Below are positions 12,304 to 12,417 of a stretch of DNA of 12,417 bases, one piece after another (within the stretch, counting starts at the first letter, position 1; every line of letters starts with the position of its first letter). The translations under genes and the position numbers were made by a program. The DNA is taken from assembly GCA_050944015.1 (NCBI GenBank), contig JBMNQG010000052.1, positions 1-12,417 of the forward strand. Reading direction: 5' to 3'. The DNA is from DUOX01 sp050944015 (lineage in GTDB: Bacteria; Bacillota; Clostridia; Oscillospirales; Oscillospiraceae). The notes below the pieces were generated by a model. The model made no database searches, had not been told where the DNA came from, and was given only the letters and a program-made list of their open reading frames with translations.

Positions 12304-12417
12304 TTAATATGAAGTCCAGCCGCCGTCCACGACTATGCACTGGCCTGTTATATAGGAGGAAGCGTCGGATGCCAAAAATACTGCCACCTCTGCTATCTGG
12401 TCCACCTCGCCGGGACT
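12304..12417 (-). CDS. C-terminal end of a short-chain dehydrogenase/reductase (SDR), partial
   Basis: The last 37 codons of a minus-strand gene whose 5' part lies beyond the window. The residues read GEVDQIAEVAVFLASDAS, then SYITGQCIVVDGGWTSY and stop, the typical SDR end with the FLASD-S-YITGQ...VDGG motif that closes the cofactor and substrate site. It resembles but is not a duplicate of the SDR at 656-1444 (FLAS..SDFVTGSTIYPDGG). The substrate cannot be inferred. It ends 14 bp from the shared terminator. Confidence 0.88.
   Translation of the reverse strand, partial: SPGEVDQIAEVAVFLASDASSYITGQCIVVDGGWTSY

Overview
The window reads as chromosomal DNA of a low-GC-lineage, endospore-forming Clostridia-type Firmicute. 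The case rests on three things: the spore genes yabP-yabQ next to divIC and yabR, a CtsR-McsA-ClpC stress operon with CtsR operator repeats, and strong GGAGG ribosome sites with sigma-A promoters. Coding sequences are fairly GC-rich for the phylum and the intergenic gaps are AT-rich. I see no phage, IS element, CRISPR array, tRNA or rRNA. Genus cannot be called from the sequence alone.

Left block (1-3430, all on the minus strand): a MarR-type repressor gene is followed by an M24 (creatinase/prolidase/DddP-like) enzyme, a short-chain dehydrogenase (SDR) and the N-terminal 185 codons of a 3-hydroxyacyl-CoA-dehydrogenase-family enzyme resembling L-carnitine/L-gulonate dehydrogenases. A consensus promoter with a perfect palindrome over its start point precedes marR, so this looks like a self-regulated catabolic operon for an unknown small substrate. 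The M24 enzyme has Cys where a metal-binding Asp is expected.

Middle block (3430-7860): yabP-yabQ-divIC-yabR run on the minus strand and end in a Rho-independent terminator. Divergent from yabP is a plus-strand gene for a small secreted or membrane-anchored protein that looks like the N-terminal accessory region of M23 cell-wall endopeptidases without the peptidase. It converges on and overlaps rsmI. Upstream of rsmI are trmN6 and a 2[4Fe-4S] ferredoxin, all on the minus strand.

Right block (7917-12417): three CtsR boxes surround a sigma-A promoter driving ctsR-mcsA-clpC on the plus strand. mcsB (protein-arginine kinase) is absent, and McsA has only one of the two zinc clusters known from Bacillus. 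After clpC comes a hotdog-fold thioesterase gene. Its own promoter lies over the clpC stop codon, and its Shine-Dalgarno sits in the 3' arm of the clpC terminator hairpin. A perfect 21-bp bidirectional terminator separates it from a convergent SDR gene cut by the window edge.

I found no clearly new multi-gene system. The most interesting points are the thioesterase promoter/terminator overlap, the mcsB-less stress operon with a reduced McsA, the M24 enzyme with the changed metal ligand in its MarR-controlled cluster, and the orphan M23-accessory-like protein.
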